Of a stretch of 64,000 nt of DNA, positions 1 through 7,390 are shown in pieces; position 1 is the stretch's first letter, and the number at the start of each line of letters is the position of its first letter. The notes beneath the pieces were generated by a model. That model did not search any database. It saw nothing but the letters and a program-made list of their open reading frames with translations, and was not told the origin of the DNA. This stretch comes from JACVRX01 sp963831385 (lineage in GTDB: Bacteria; Actinomycetota; Actinomycetes; Jiangellales; Jiangellaceae), in assembly GCA_963831385.1 (NCBI GenBank), contig CAWHPW010000010.1, positions 62,001 to 126,000 on the forward strand. Direction: 5' to 3'. The position numbers and the translations under genes are program-made.

Positions 1-330
1 CGGATCGAAACGCCCCATGACGTCGTCGATGTGCTTCTCCAGTGCCGTCACCATCTCGGCCGTTACGAGGGACTCGCCCGGCTTGCCGCGATGTCGACGC
101 TCGGGGTTGGTGGCGAGCTCGGCCATCAAGACCCAGAGGTCGTGCTCGACCGCGATGAGCAGACTGTCCAGCTCACCCCCACGTTCGGCCTGTGCCCGAG
201 CCAGCCCGATGAACGCCTGTGCCTCGTCGACCGAGCCATATGCCGTGGGAGCCGGCGAGTTCTTCGCCACCCGGCCGCCGTACAGCAGGCCGGTGGTGCC
301 GTCGTCGCCGCGGCGTGTGTAGACCTTCAC
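1..330 (-). CDS. PduO-type cob(I)alamin adenosyltransferase (partial, C-terminus outside window)
   Basis: Makes adenosylcobalamin from cob(I)alamin and ATP. 110 codons are present, starting at GTG 330 and running off the left edge. The N-terminus VKVYTRRGDDGTTGL followed by GGRVAKNSP and AYGSVDEAQAFIGLARA is the nucleotide-binding signature of the PduO family; family members are about 190 aa, so roughly 80 residues are missing. Adenosylcobalamin is the cofactor of the mutase encoded further right, and the MeaB chaperone gene lies between, so the three probably serve one pathway. It is divergent from the thiolase gene; only 55 nt separate the two starts. Confidence 0.9.
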   Translation of the reverse strand, partial: MKVYTRRGDDGTTGLLYGGRVAKNSPAPTAYGSVDEAQAFIGLARAQAERGGELDSLLIAVEHDLWVLMAELATNPERRHRGKPGESLVTAEMVTALEKHIDDVMGRFDP

Positions 331-385
331 TGGGCCACTCTCGCATGCAGCCGTATCGTGACAGGGAGACTCCTGGGAGGTCGCC

Positions 386-1570
386 ATGTCGGTCATCGTC
401 GCCGGAGCCCGCACTCCGATCGGGCGGCTGCTGGGTTCGTTGAAGGGCTTCTCCGCCACCGACCTCGGCGGTTTCGCGATCAAGGCCGCGCTGGAGAAGG
501 CCGGCGTCTCGCCCGACCAGGTCGACTACGTGATCATGGGCCAGGTGCTGCAAGCGGGCGCTGGGCAGATCCCCGCCCGGCAGGCCGCCGCGAAGGCGGG
601 CATCCCGATGACGGTTCCGGCGCTGACCGTGAACAAGGTGTGCCTGTCCGGACTCGACGCGATAGCGCTGGCCGACCAGCTGATCCGGGCAGGCGAGTTC
701 GACGTCGTGGTTGCCGGCGGCATGGAGTCCATGACCCAGGCACCTCACCTACTCACCGGGTCGAGAGAGGGATACAAGTACGGCGATGCCACGCTGACCG
801 ATCACCTGGCTTACGACGGCCTCTGGGACATCTTCACCGGCCAGCCGATGGGGGCCCTCACCGAAGGCAGCAACTCGGCCGGTCTCGGACTGTCGCGTGC
901 AGAGCAAGACGAGTTCAGTGCGCGCTCCCACCAGCGAGCAGCGGCCGGCTGGAAGAACGGCGTGTTCGACGACGAGGTGGTTCCGATCGAGATTCCGCAG
1001 CGCAGCGGAGACCCGCTGCTCTTCGCCGAGGACGAGGGCATTCGCCCGGACACGACGGTCGAGTCGCTGGCGAAATTGCGTCCGGCGTTCGACAAGCTCG
1101 GCACGATCACGGCCGGGTCGGCGTCGCAGATCTCCGACGGCGCCTGCGCGGTGGTGGTCATGAGCACGTCGAAGGCCGAGGAGTTGGGTCTGTCCTGGCT
1201 GGCCGAGATCGGCGCCCACGGCGTAGTCGCCGGGCCGGACTCCACCTTGCAGAGCCAACCCGCAGCCGCTATCCGGGCTGCATGCGCCAAGGACGGTATC
1301 GAACCATCCGCGCTGGACGTGATCGAGATCAACGAGGCGTTCGCGGCGGTCGGGATCGCAAGCACGCGCGAGCTCGGCGTCGAGGAGGAACGGGTCAACG
1401 TCAACGGCGGAGCCATTGCCGTGGGGCACCCGATCGGCATGTCCGGCGCACGGCTGGTGCTTCATGTCGCACTCGAGCTGCGCCGCCGAGGCGGCGGAAC
1501 CGGAGCCGCTGCCCTGTGTGGTGGGGGCGGCCAGGGCGACGCCCTGATATTGCGTGTGCCGCGGCCTTGA
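386..1570 (+). CDS. Acetyl-CoA C-acetyltransferase (thiolase)
   Basis: Thiolase of 394 aa that condenses or cleaves acyl-CoA units. The acyl-carrying Cys is C86 in VNKVCLSG; NEAFA (316-320), His348 in GHPIGMSGAR and the second catalytic Cys378 in LCGGGGQGDA are all present. Length is normal for the family. A GGGAGG ribosome-binding site at 375-380 supports ATG 386. The stop codon abuts the meaB start, so the two genes are probably one transcript. By position it corresponds to the fadA4-type thiolase found near glgB/glgE in mycobacteria; the true chain-length preference cannot be read from the sequence. Confidence 0.93.
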   Translation: MSVIVAGARTPIGRLLGSLKGFSATDLGGFAIKAALEKAGVSPDQVDYVIMGQVLQAGAGQIPARQAAAKAGIPMTVPALTVNKVCLSGLDAIALADQLIRAGEFDVVVAGGMESMTQAPHLLTGSREGYKYGDATLTDHLAYDGLWDIFTGQPMGALTEGSNSAGLGLSRAEQDEFSARSHQRAAAGWKNGVFDDEVVPIEIPQRSGDPLLFAEDEGIRPDTTVESLAKLRPAFDKLGTITAGSASQISDGACAVVVMSTSKAEELGLSWLAEIGAHGVVAGPDSTLQSQPAAAIRAACAKDGIEPSALDVIEINEAFAAVGIASTRELGVEEERVNVNGGAIAVGHPIGMSGARLVLHVALELRRRGGGTGAAALCGGGGQGDALILRVPRP

Positions 1571-2515
1571 ATGCCTGCCCTCGCCGAATTGGTCGAGCGG
1601 GCGCGCGACGGTGATCCACGTGCCGTCGCTCGGTTGATCTCGCAGGTCGAAGACGCCTCGCCGACCCTGCGGGAGGTGATCTCGTTACTGGCACCGCACA
1701 CCGGCCGAGCGGCTGTCCTCGGCGTCACCGGATCACCCGGTGTCGGCAAGTCGACGACGACGACGGCGCTCGTGACGACGTTTCGCGCCGATGGACGGCG
1801 GGTCGGGGTGCTGGCCGTCGACCCGTCGTCGCCGTTCTCCGGCGGTGCGCTGCTCGGAGACCGGGTGCGCATGCAGGAGCACGCCACCGATCCTGGGGTC
1901 TACATCCGCTCGATGGCGACTCGCGGCCATCTGGGCGGCCTGGCCTGGGCGACGCCCCAGGCGCTGCGGGTGCTCGATGCCGCCGGGTGCGATGTCGTCA
2001 TCATCGAGACGGTGGGTGTCGGCCAGTCCGAGGTGGAGGTCGCAGCTCTCGCCGACACCACGCTGGTGTTGCTCGCGCCCGGAATGGGCGACGGGATCCA
2101 GGCGGCGAAGGCCGGCATCCTCGAAGTCGGTGACGTGTTCGTCGTCAACAAGGCCGATCGGGACGGCGCCGATCAGGTCGTTCGAGACCTGCGCGGCACG
2201 ATTCGGCTGGCCGAGCGCGGCCCAGGAGAGTGGCGAGAACCCATCGTCAAGACCGTTGCCGTTCGGGGTGAAGGACTCGACGAGGTGGTCGAGGCCATCG
2301 ACAAGCATCGGGCCTGGATGGAGCGCTCCGGCGAGCTCGCCCGCCGCCGGGTGCGACGTGCTCGGGACGAGATCGAGGCGATCGCCGTCACTGCTCTGCG
2401 CCGTCGCTTCGGCGACGTGCATGGCGACGCGCGGCTCGATGTCCTGGCCGAGAAGGTGCTAACCGGCGAGCTCGACCCGTACGCTGCTGCTGACGAGATC
2501 ATCGAGGCGCTGTGA
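1571..2515 (+). CDS. meaB: MeaB/ArgK-family GTPase, chaperone of B12-dependent acyl-CoA mutase
   Basis: G3E GTPase of 314 aa. MeaB proteins gate cofactor loading and protect adenosylcobalamin-dependent mutases. Visible are the P-loop GSPGVGKS (54-61), the VDPSSPFSGGALLGDR switch segment, ETVGVGQSE and the NKAD base-recognition motif. ATG 1571 follows directly on the thiolase TGA, implying translational coupling. The likely client is the isobutyryl-CoA-mutase-type subunit at 7391, and the adenosyltransferase at the left edge supplies its cofactor. The family was once called ArgK (arginine transport kinase); nothing here supports that role. Confidence 0.95.
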   Translation: MPALAELVERARDGDPRAVARLISQVEDASPTLREVISLLAPHTGRAAVLGVTGSPGVGKSTTTTALVTTFRADGRRVGVLAVDPSSPFSGGALLGDRVRMQEHATDPGVYIRSMATRGHLGGLAWATPQALRVLDAAGCDVVIIETVGVGQSEVEVAALADTTLVLLAPGMGDGIQAAKAGILEVGDVFVVNKADRDGADQVVRDLRGTIRLAERGPGEWREPIVKTVAVRGEGLDEVVEAIDKHRAWMERSGELARRRVRRARDEIEAIAVTALRRRFGDVHGDARLDVLAEKVLTGELDPYAAADEIIEAL

Positions 2516-2605
2516 ACAGGGCGGCGTGGTGTGCAGACACATCGGCCACCTTCGGGTACAACGAAGGGTGCAGACGTGTGATCCGGCCGCCGGAGAGGAC
2601 CTCCA

Positions 2606-2758
2606 GTGAAGACGTTTCTGACCATCTTGGTCGTCGCCTTCATTGCGTATTACGTGCTCACCGAGCCCAGTGCTGCCGCAGATGCGGTGAGCGCTTTGCT
2701 CTCTGCACTGGCCAGCGGCTTCAATGCGGTCATGACGTTCTTCACCGAACTGTTCTGA
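2606..2758 (+). CDS. Small single-pass membrane protein (50 aa)
   Basis: GTG 2606 is preceded by GGAGAGGA (2592-2599). The 50-residue product begins VKTFLTILVVAFIAYYVLTE, a transmembrane helix at about residues 4-18. A second hydrophobic amphipathic stretch follows from about residue 27 to the end. The gene lies between meaB and the PH-domain membrane protein, 13 nt before the latter, so it is probably cotranscribed with it. No family is recognised. The good ribosome-binding site, GC-rich third positions and membrane-like composition make it likely real. Confidence 0.6.
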   Translation: MKTFLTILVVAFIAYYVLTEPSAAADAVSALLSALASGFNAVMTFFTELF

Positions 2759-2771
2759 GGTAACGCGCGGC

Positions 2772-3542
2772 ATGCGCACGCCCCGCGAGTTTCTGGCCGA
2801 TATTTACGACGGCCTGGCTAATTGGCTCGGTCGCGTTGCCGACGACGGCGGCGTCACGACGATCTCGCGGCGGCGAATCGGAGGCTTCTTCAGCCCGGAG
2901 AATCTCTTCGGGCACCGGCGGGTCGTCGACAAGCTGATCCCCAACGAGCGGACCATCGACGTGCATCGACGACGTCGTCGCTCCACGCACGCCGAGGTCA
3001 CTCACAGCAAGATCCTCTACATCGTGCCCGGGCTGATTGCCCTGTTCGGCTTCTTCCTCTTGTTCCGGTGGGTGCTGTTCGTCCCGCTTGACGACATCGG
3101 GTTCCCGCTCCTGGTGGTGCTGGGAATCCTCGGATACGCGGGCTTCCGGTTCTTGAAGATCATCCGGGACCGCTTCGTCGTCACCGACTCGCGGGTGTTT
3201 CGAGTCTGGGGAGTGTGGACCTTGCACGAGGCCGAGATGGAGATCGTCCGGGTACTGGACATCACGGTAGAGAGACCGTGGTACCTACGGCCGTTCTCGG
3301 CCGGCCACATCATCTTGGAGAATGCCGCACAGGAGCAGGGGTTGCGGGAGCTCCGTGTCGTGCCGGACCCTCAGATCATCGCGACCGCCATCCATCGGCG
3401 CCGCCGGGAGATGATGGGCCTCGCTAGCGGCGGGGGGGACTTGGCGGACTTCGGGGACGGCGGCCCGTCAGCACCCTCGCCGCGTCGGCGTCGGGCCGAC
3501 CATCCGCGGAGCCCCGGTCCGACCACTGCTCGGCCCCACTGA
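2772..3542 (+). CDS. PH domain-containing membrane protein
   Basis: Membrane protein of 256 aa. A basic region (RRRRR at 66-70) precedes two transmembrane segments (about 81-104 and 111-129). A bacterial PH-like (bPH2, YdbS-type) beta domain follows at about 130-205, with the typical DRFVVTDSRVFRVWGVWT opening. The C-terminal 50 residues are low-complexity Gly/Pro/Arg. Function of such proteins is largely unknown. Start ATG 2772 lies just after the small membrane gene; the stop is 8 nt from the following MarR gene. Confidence 0.8.
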   Translation: MRTPREFLADIYDGLANWLGRVADDGGVTTISRRRIGGFFSPENLFGHRRVVDKLIPNERTIDVHRRRRRSTHAEVTHSKILYIVPGLIALFGFFLLFRWVLFVPLDDIGFPLLVVLGILGYAGFRFLKIIRDRFVVTDSRVFRVWGVWTLHEAEMEIVRVLDITVERPWYLRPFSAGHIILENAAQEQGLRELRVVPDPQIIATAIHRRRREMMGLASGGGDLADFGDGGPSAPSPRRRRADHPRSPGPTTARPH

Positions 3543-3549
3543 GCCGCCC

Positions 3550-4056
3550 GTGCCCCGGCCACTCGATCTCGATTTCGATCCCATCCGCCGTGCTGCGCAG
3601 ATCTGGGCTGAGCGGTTCGGGCCGGCTGAGGCCATGGCTGCCGCGACGTCGGTGATGCGTGTGCAGCAGCTCTTGCTTGCGCAGTTCGACCAGATCTGCC
3701 GGCCACACGGCTTGACGTTCGCCCGCTACGAGGCACTGGTCTTGCTGACGTTCAGCCGCACAGGAGCGCTTCCCATGGCCAAGATCGGCGAACGGCTCAT
3801 GGTGCACCCGACCAGCGTCACCAACACCGTCCAGCGATTGGAGGCAGCGGGCTTTGTCACCCGGGAGCCGAATCCTCGGGACGGCCGCGGCACGCTGGCG
3901 CGGGTGACCGAGCATGGCCGCGAGGTCGTCGACAAAGTCACTGGCGAGCTGATGGCGGCCGAGTTCGGGCTCGGCGCCCAGGGCGACCACGAGCGGAAGG
4001 TTCTGTTCGACGTGCTCCGATCGATCCGGCTGAGCGCGGGGGACTTCCGCGAGTAG
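3550..4056 (+). CDS. MarR-family transcriptional regulator
   Basis: Winged-helix regulator of 168 aa starting at GTG 3550. The HTH covers about residues 55-115: LTFARYEALVLL, then MAKIGERLMVHPTSVTNTVQRLEAAGFVTRE as recognition helix, and the DGRGTLARVTEHGRE wing. N- and C-terminal helices give the MarR dimer interface. It follows the PH-domain gene by 7 nt and is convergent with the Rrf2 gene. Target and ligand cannot be inferred. MarR genes are common near acyl-CoA metabolism genes, but that is only context. Confidence 0.9.
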   Translation: MPRPLDLDFDPIRRAAQIWAERFGPAEAMAAATSVMRVQQLLLAQFDQICRPHGLTFARYEALVLLTFSRTGALPMAKIGERLMVHPTSVTNTVQRLEAAGFVTREPNPRDGRGTLARVTEHGREVVDKVTGELMAAEFGLGAQGDHERKVLFDVLRSIRLSAGDFRE

Positions 4057-4068
4057 CGCTTGGTCCGA

Positions 4069-4569
4069 TCAGCGGCGGATCCGGGAGTCCGGCCGCTCGA
4101 GCAGGGCCCGGACGTGGTCGGGCAGCTGCTCGGCGAGGACGTCGGCAACGGTCGTGGCTTCGAGAACGTCACGCAGGCTCGCGCGGACCGCCACCCAGAC
4201 GTCGGTGAGCGGTGCCGCGGGCCCCGGGTATGCCGTGTCCTCCGGTGGCATGCCGCGTACCGCGGCGAGTGGGCCTTCGGCTGCCCGGATCACGTCGGCG
4301 AGCCGGATCGTCGACGGATCGGCGGCAAGTCGGTAGCCGCCTGCCGCCCCACGCTGGGCTTCGAGCAGACCGGCTCGCCGTAGATCTCCGAGAATGGTCT
4401 CGAGGAACTTTCCGGGGATCTCCTGCGACTCGGCGATCTGCTGCCGAGTCGTCGAAGCGGGCAGCCGGGACGCGAGCTCGATCACGGCCCGCACGGCATA
4501 GTCGGCCCGGGCGGTCACATGCACGATCGCATCCAACCACCGGCGTCGGCCGATCACCGTAGTGGCCAC
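4069..4569 (-). CDS. Rrf2-family transcriptional regulator
   Basis: Winged-helix repressor, 166 aa from GTG 4569, whose G overlaps the permease stop (TAGTG). The family-typical N-terminus (TARADYAVRAVIELA) begins 16 residues in, so GTG 4524 is an alternative start. HTH: TRQQIAESQEIPGKFLETILGDLRRAGLL, then RGAAGGYRLA wing. There is no cysteine anywhere, so it cannot hold an Fe-S cluster as IscR or NsrR do; it resembles the CymR-like branch of Rrf2, which governs sulfur metabolism. As last gene of a sulfonate/nitrate-type ABC operon it probably controls that operon (inference). Confidence 0.88.
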   Translation of the reverse strand: MATTVIGRRRWLDAIVHVTARADYAVRAVIELASRLPASTTRQQIAESQEIPGKFLETILGDLRRAGLLEAQRGAAGGYRLAADPSTIRLADVIRAAEGPLAAVRGMPPEDTAYPGPAAPLTDVWVAVRASLRDVLEATTVADVLAEQLPDHVRALLERPDSRIRR

Positions 4570-5414
4570 TAGAGTCGCAGCGCTCCCAGCCCCCTGCGTC
4601 GTCGGACCCCATTGGCGATCGCGCTGAAGATCGCGTCCACGATCATGCCGATGATCAAGATGATGATCATCACCGCGATCAAGCGCGGCGCGTTCGCGAA
4701 TTCACGCGCGAAGGTGAGGTCATTGCCGAGCGACGGCTGCTTGGCGATGATCACCAACAATTCACCGGCCATCAAGCTGCGCCAGGCAAATGCCCAGCCT
4801 TGCTTCAGCCCAGCCAGATAGGTGGGCAGGACGGCCGGCATGACGATCGCTGTGTAGAGCGTCACGCCGCTCGCGCCCAGGACCCGGGCGGCCCGCATCA
4901 GCTGCGGCGGGAGATCGTCGATTCCCGAGATCAGCCCGTTGGCGATCGACGGCGCCGCGCCGAGAACGACGACGAACAGGATCGCCTGTTCGGTGAAGCC
5001 GAAGAGCAGGATCGTCAAAGGGAACCAGGCGATGGACGGCATGGTCTGCAGACCGGTGATGAGAGACCCGACCGCCGCCCGCAAGATTCGCACGCGCGCC
5101 ACCGCGAGGCCGAGAGCGGTTCCGACGACGATCGAGAGGGCAAACCCGGTAGCGGCACGCCGCATGGTGGTGGCGATCGCCAGCCATAGCTCGGGACCCT
5201 GCAATCGTTCGACCAGCTCCTGGGCCACCGTCAGCGGAGGTGGCAACACATAACTGGGCCGGAAGCCCGACCAGACGACGAGCTGCCACACCGCCACACC
5301 AATTCCTGCGGCAGCAAGCATCGGCCAGACTCGAGACCACACCGCGCGGCCGATCCGGCGCTGATCGGCCTCTGTCGAGGTCGGGCGCATCTCTGCCGTC
5401 TGGGTCGCACTCAT
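4569..5414 (-). CDS. ABC transporter permease, sulfonate/nitrate/taurine type
   Basis: SsuC/TauC-like inner-membrane permease of 281 aa from ATG 5414. That start overlaps the ATPase stop as ATGA, which argues against a longer start at 5459. About six transmembrane helices are visible. The EAA-type cytoplasmic loop lies around LPPQLMRAARVLGASGVTLYTAIVMPAVLP, the contact with the ATPase. Middle gene of the solute-binding protein, ATPase, permease, Rrf2 operon. The substrate class (aliphatic sulfonates, taurine, nitrate or similar) is known only at family level. Confidence 0.92.
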   Translation of the reverse strand: MSATQTAEMRPTSTEADQRRIGRAVWSRVWPMLAAAGIGVAVWQLVVWSGFRPSYVLPPPLTVAQELVERLQGPELWLAIATTMRRAATGFALSIVVGTALGLAVARVRILRAAVGSLITGLQTMPSIAWFPLTILLFGFTEQAILFVVVLGAAPSIANGLISGIDDLPPQLMRAARVLGASGVTLYTAIVMPAVLPTYLAGLKQGWAFAWRSLMAGELLVIIAKQPSLGNDLTFAREFANAPRLIAVMIIILIIGMIVDAIFSAIANGVRRRRGLGALRL

Positions 5415-6175
5415 ACGCCGGTTCCACTGCGTTGGGTCTGCAGCCGATCGGTGAACCACCGGGCCCGCTCACTTACCTCGGGGGAGTCGATCCGACGTGG
5501 CCGCGCAATCTCGACGTCGATGTCGACGTCGACACGGCCAGGCGACGGCTGCATCAACACGACGCGGTCACCGAGCCGGACCGCCTCCCGGACGTTGTGT
5601 GTGACGAACAGCACGGTGAGTCGGCGTTCACGCCAGATCCGCTCGATCTCGTCGTGCAGGACGTCCCGGGTCATCGCATCCAGCGCGCCGAACGGCTCGT
5701 CCATCAGCAGCACCGAGGCGTCCTGGGCGAGTGCGCGGGCGAGCGCGACACGCTGGCGCATGCCACCGGAGAGCTCGTGCGGGCGTTTGTGCTCCAGACC
5801 GCCCAGGTGCACCGACTCGAGCAGCTCGGTGACCCGAGCGGGCCGTTCCGCTCGTGGGACATCGGCCAGCTTGAGAGCCAGCGCGACGTTGCCGCCCGCG
5901 GTGAGCCAGGGAAACAGAGTGGCGTCCTGGAACATCATCGCGACCCGGCGCCCACCGATGTCGACGGAGCCTGCCGTGGGCTCGTCGAGCCCTGCGAGCA
6001 GGTTGAGCAGCGTGCTCTTCCCGCACCCGGACCGGCCGAGTAGGCAGACGAACTGGCCGGCCGGCACGACCAGGTCCAGGCCACCCAAGGCAACGGTGTG
6101 TCCCCGGCCGCGGCCGAAGGTCTTGACGACATCATGGACACGGACAGCCGTCTCCCGGGCGGTGACTGTCGTCAT
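5411..6175 (-). CDS. ABC transporter ATP-binding protein, sulfonate/nitrate/taurine type
   Basis: SsuB/TauB-type ATPase of 254 aa. Walker A GRSGCGKS (47-54), Q-loop region MMFQDATLFPW, ABC signature LSGGMRQR, Walker B VLLMDEPFGALDAM and the switch His in FVTHNVREA are all present. ATG 6175 overlaps the stop of the upstream binding-protein gene (ATGA), and its own stop overlaps the permease start the same way, so the three subunits are translationally coupled. Confidence 0.95.
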   Translation of the reverse strand: MTTVTARETAVRVHDVVKTFGRGRGHTVALGGLDLVVPAGQFVCLLGRSGCGKSTLLNLLAGLDEPTAGSVDIGGRRVAMMFQDATLFPWLTAGGNVALALKLADVPRAERPARVTELLESVHLGGLEHKRPHELSGGMRQRVALARALAQDASVLLMDEPFGALDAMTRDVLHDEIERIWRERRLTVLFVTHNVREAVRLGDRVVLMQPSPGRVDVDIDVEIARPRRIDSPEVSERARWFTDRLQTQRSGTGV

Positions 6176-7233
6176 CCCGCTGACACCTGTTCCTTACCGG
6201 CGTCCGCGAGCAGCTTGTTCAGCAGGTCGAGGTCGTACAACCCGTCGAGCTCGACTGGGTCGAGCAAGCCGACGGCTTCGGCGTGTGCCGCTCCCTCGAC
6301 CAGCGAGTCGGCCACCGGGTCGACGGTGAAGGTGACGTTCTCCCACGCCGCGGACAGCAGCGCCGGATCCATGGCGTCTCCGGTGAGCTCCTCGATGGCG
6401 GTGTTCACGACGGCCTGGGCGTCCTCGGGCGCAGACTCGATCAGCTCGAGCGCCTCGAGCTCACCGGCGATCAGCGCTTCGACCAGTGCCGGGTTCTCGG
6501 CGAGGAACTCTGTGCTGACGATCAGCTGGGTGGTGACGAACTGCCCTTCGGGCCAAAGGTCGGTCTCGTCGACGAGAACGTGCGCTCCCGCTTCGGTGAC
6601 CAGGCGAGTGGCCCACGGCTCGGGCAGCCATCCGCCGTCGATTGCCCCGGAGGCGAAGGCGCCCAACGTCTCGCCGTTGGACATCGGTGTGATCGAGACG
6701 TCGCCGCCGCCCTCTTCCGTCGTTTCGTAGCCGTGTTCCTGCAGCCAGTACCGCAGTGCCACGTCCTGGGTGTTGCCGAGTTGCGGGGTGGCGAGGGTCT
6801 TGCCGACCAGGTCCTCGGGCGAGTCGATGCCTTCCCGGACGACGAGGAAGGCGCCGTTCGCGGCCCCTCCCGAGACGACCCGCACCGCGTCGCCGTTGCT
6901 CTGGGCGTAGGCGTTGATGGTGGGGCTGGGGCCGATGAACGTCGCGTCGATTGCGCCGGCGAACATGGCCTCGATTGCTTCACCACCGGCATTGAACGTG
7001 GTGGTTTCCAGCGTGACGTCGCCGAGCTTCGCCGCGAAGATGCCGTTCTGCACGCCGATCAGGGCGGGTGCATGGGTGAAGTTGGGGAAGTAGCCGAGCC
7101 GCACGGTGTCGGCGGTCGAGCCTGCACCTTCGGCAGACGTTGGCTCGGTGGGGTCGTCGGAGCCGCACGCCGCCAGGAGGGTCAGGCCTGCGGCGGCAGC
7201 GAAGGCGGCGATGAGGCGTGGTCGGACGGACAT
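6172..7233 (-). CDS. ABC transporter substrate-binding lipoprotein (SsuA/TauA/NMT1-like)
   Basis: Extracytoplasmic binding protein of 353 aa. The signal peptide ends in a lipobox LLAAC with the lipidated Cys at residue 23, followed by a Ser/Thr/Glu-rich linker. The body (LGYFPNFTHAPALIGVQNGIF near residue 46) matches the SsuA/NMT1 fold for sulfonates, taurine or nitrate. First gene of a four-gene operon. GAGAGGA just upstream serves as ribosome-binding site. The 130-nt region before it holds AGTAGGAC half-sites that may bind the operon's Rrf2 regulator. Confidence 0.9.
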   Translation of the reverse strand: MSVRPRLIAAFAAAAGLTLLAACGSDDPTEPTSAEGAGSTADTVRLGYFPNFTHAPALIGVQNGIFAAKLGDVTLETTTFNAGGEAIEAMFAGAIDATFIGPSPTINAYAQSNGDAVRVVSGGAANGAFLVVREGIDSPEDLVGKTLATPQLGNTQDVALRYWLQEHGYETTEEGGGDVSITPMSNGETLGAFASGAIDGGWLPEPWATRLVTEAGAHVLVDETDLWPEGQFVTTQLIVSTEFLAENPALVEALIAGELEALELIESAPEDAQAVVNTAIEELTGDAMDPALLSAAWENVTFTVDPVADSLVEGAAHAEAVGLLDPVELDGLYDLDLLNKLLADAGKEQVSAG

Positions 7234-7274
7234 GAACAGTGGTCCTCTCTATAACAAAGTAAAACGATAGGAAA

Positions 7275-7285
7275 AGTAGGACTAC
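7275..7285. promoter_or_regulatory. Possible operator half-site upstream of the ABC operon
   Basis: AGTAGGACTAC contains the small palindrome GTAGgaCTAC. Its AGTAGGAC half recurs, on the opposite strand, in the palindrome at 7346-7361. Both lie in the divergent control region of the ABC operon and the mutase gene. Confidence 0.3.
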
Positions 7286-7345
7286 AGCTCTGTCTCCGCA
7301 ACTCGAACCGCCGACTTGTCTCATCGCCCGAGACGGGGGACTCTT

Positions 7346-7361
7346 AGTTGGACGTCCTACT
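7346..7361. promoter_or_regulatory. Near-perfect 16-bp palindrome in the divergent ABC/mutase control region
   Basis: AGTTGGACGTCCTACT is symmetric except for one base pair and lies 30 nt before the mutase start and 113 nt before the transporter operon. The 13-mer GTTGGACGTCCTA recurs upstream of ilvE at 57983. A repressor site is plausible; the protein is unknown, with the Rrf2 regulator the local candidate. Confidence 0.4.
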
Positions 7362-7390
7362 AATTGCGTGCTGGGCATCGGGAGGCTGCG

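Noticed and set aside
7234..7390. Possible cobalamin riboswitch upstream of the mutase gene
   Set aside because: Only about 155 nt are available between divergent genes, and no B12-box-like sequence or suitable multi-stem structure was seen.
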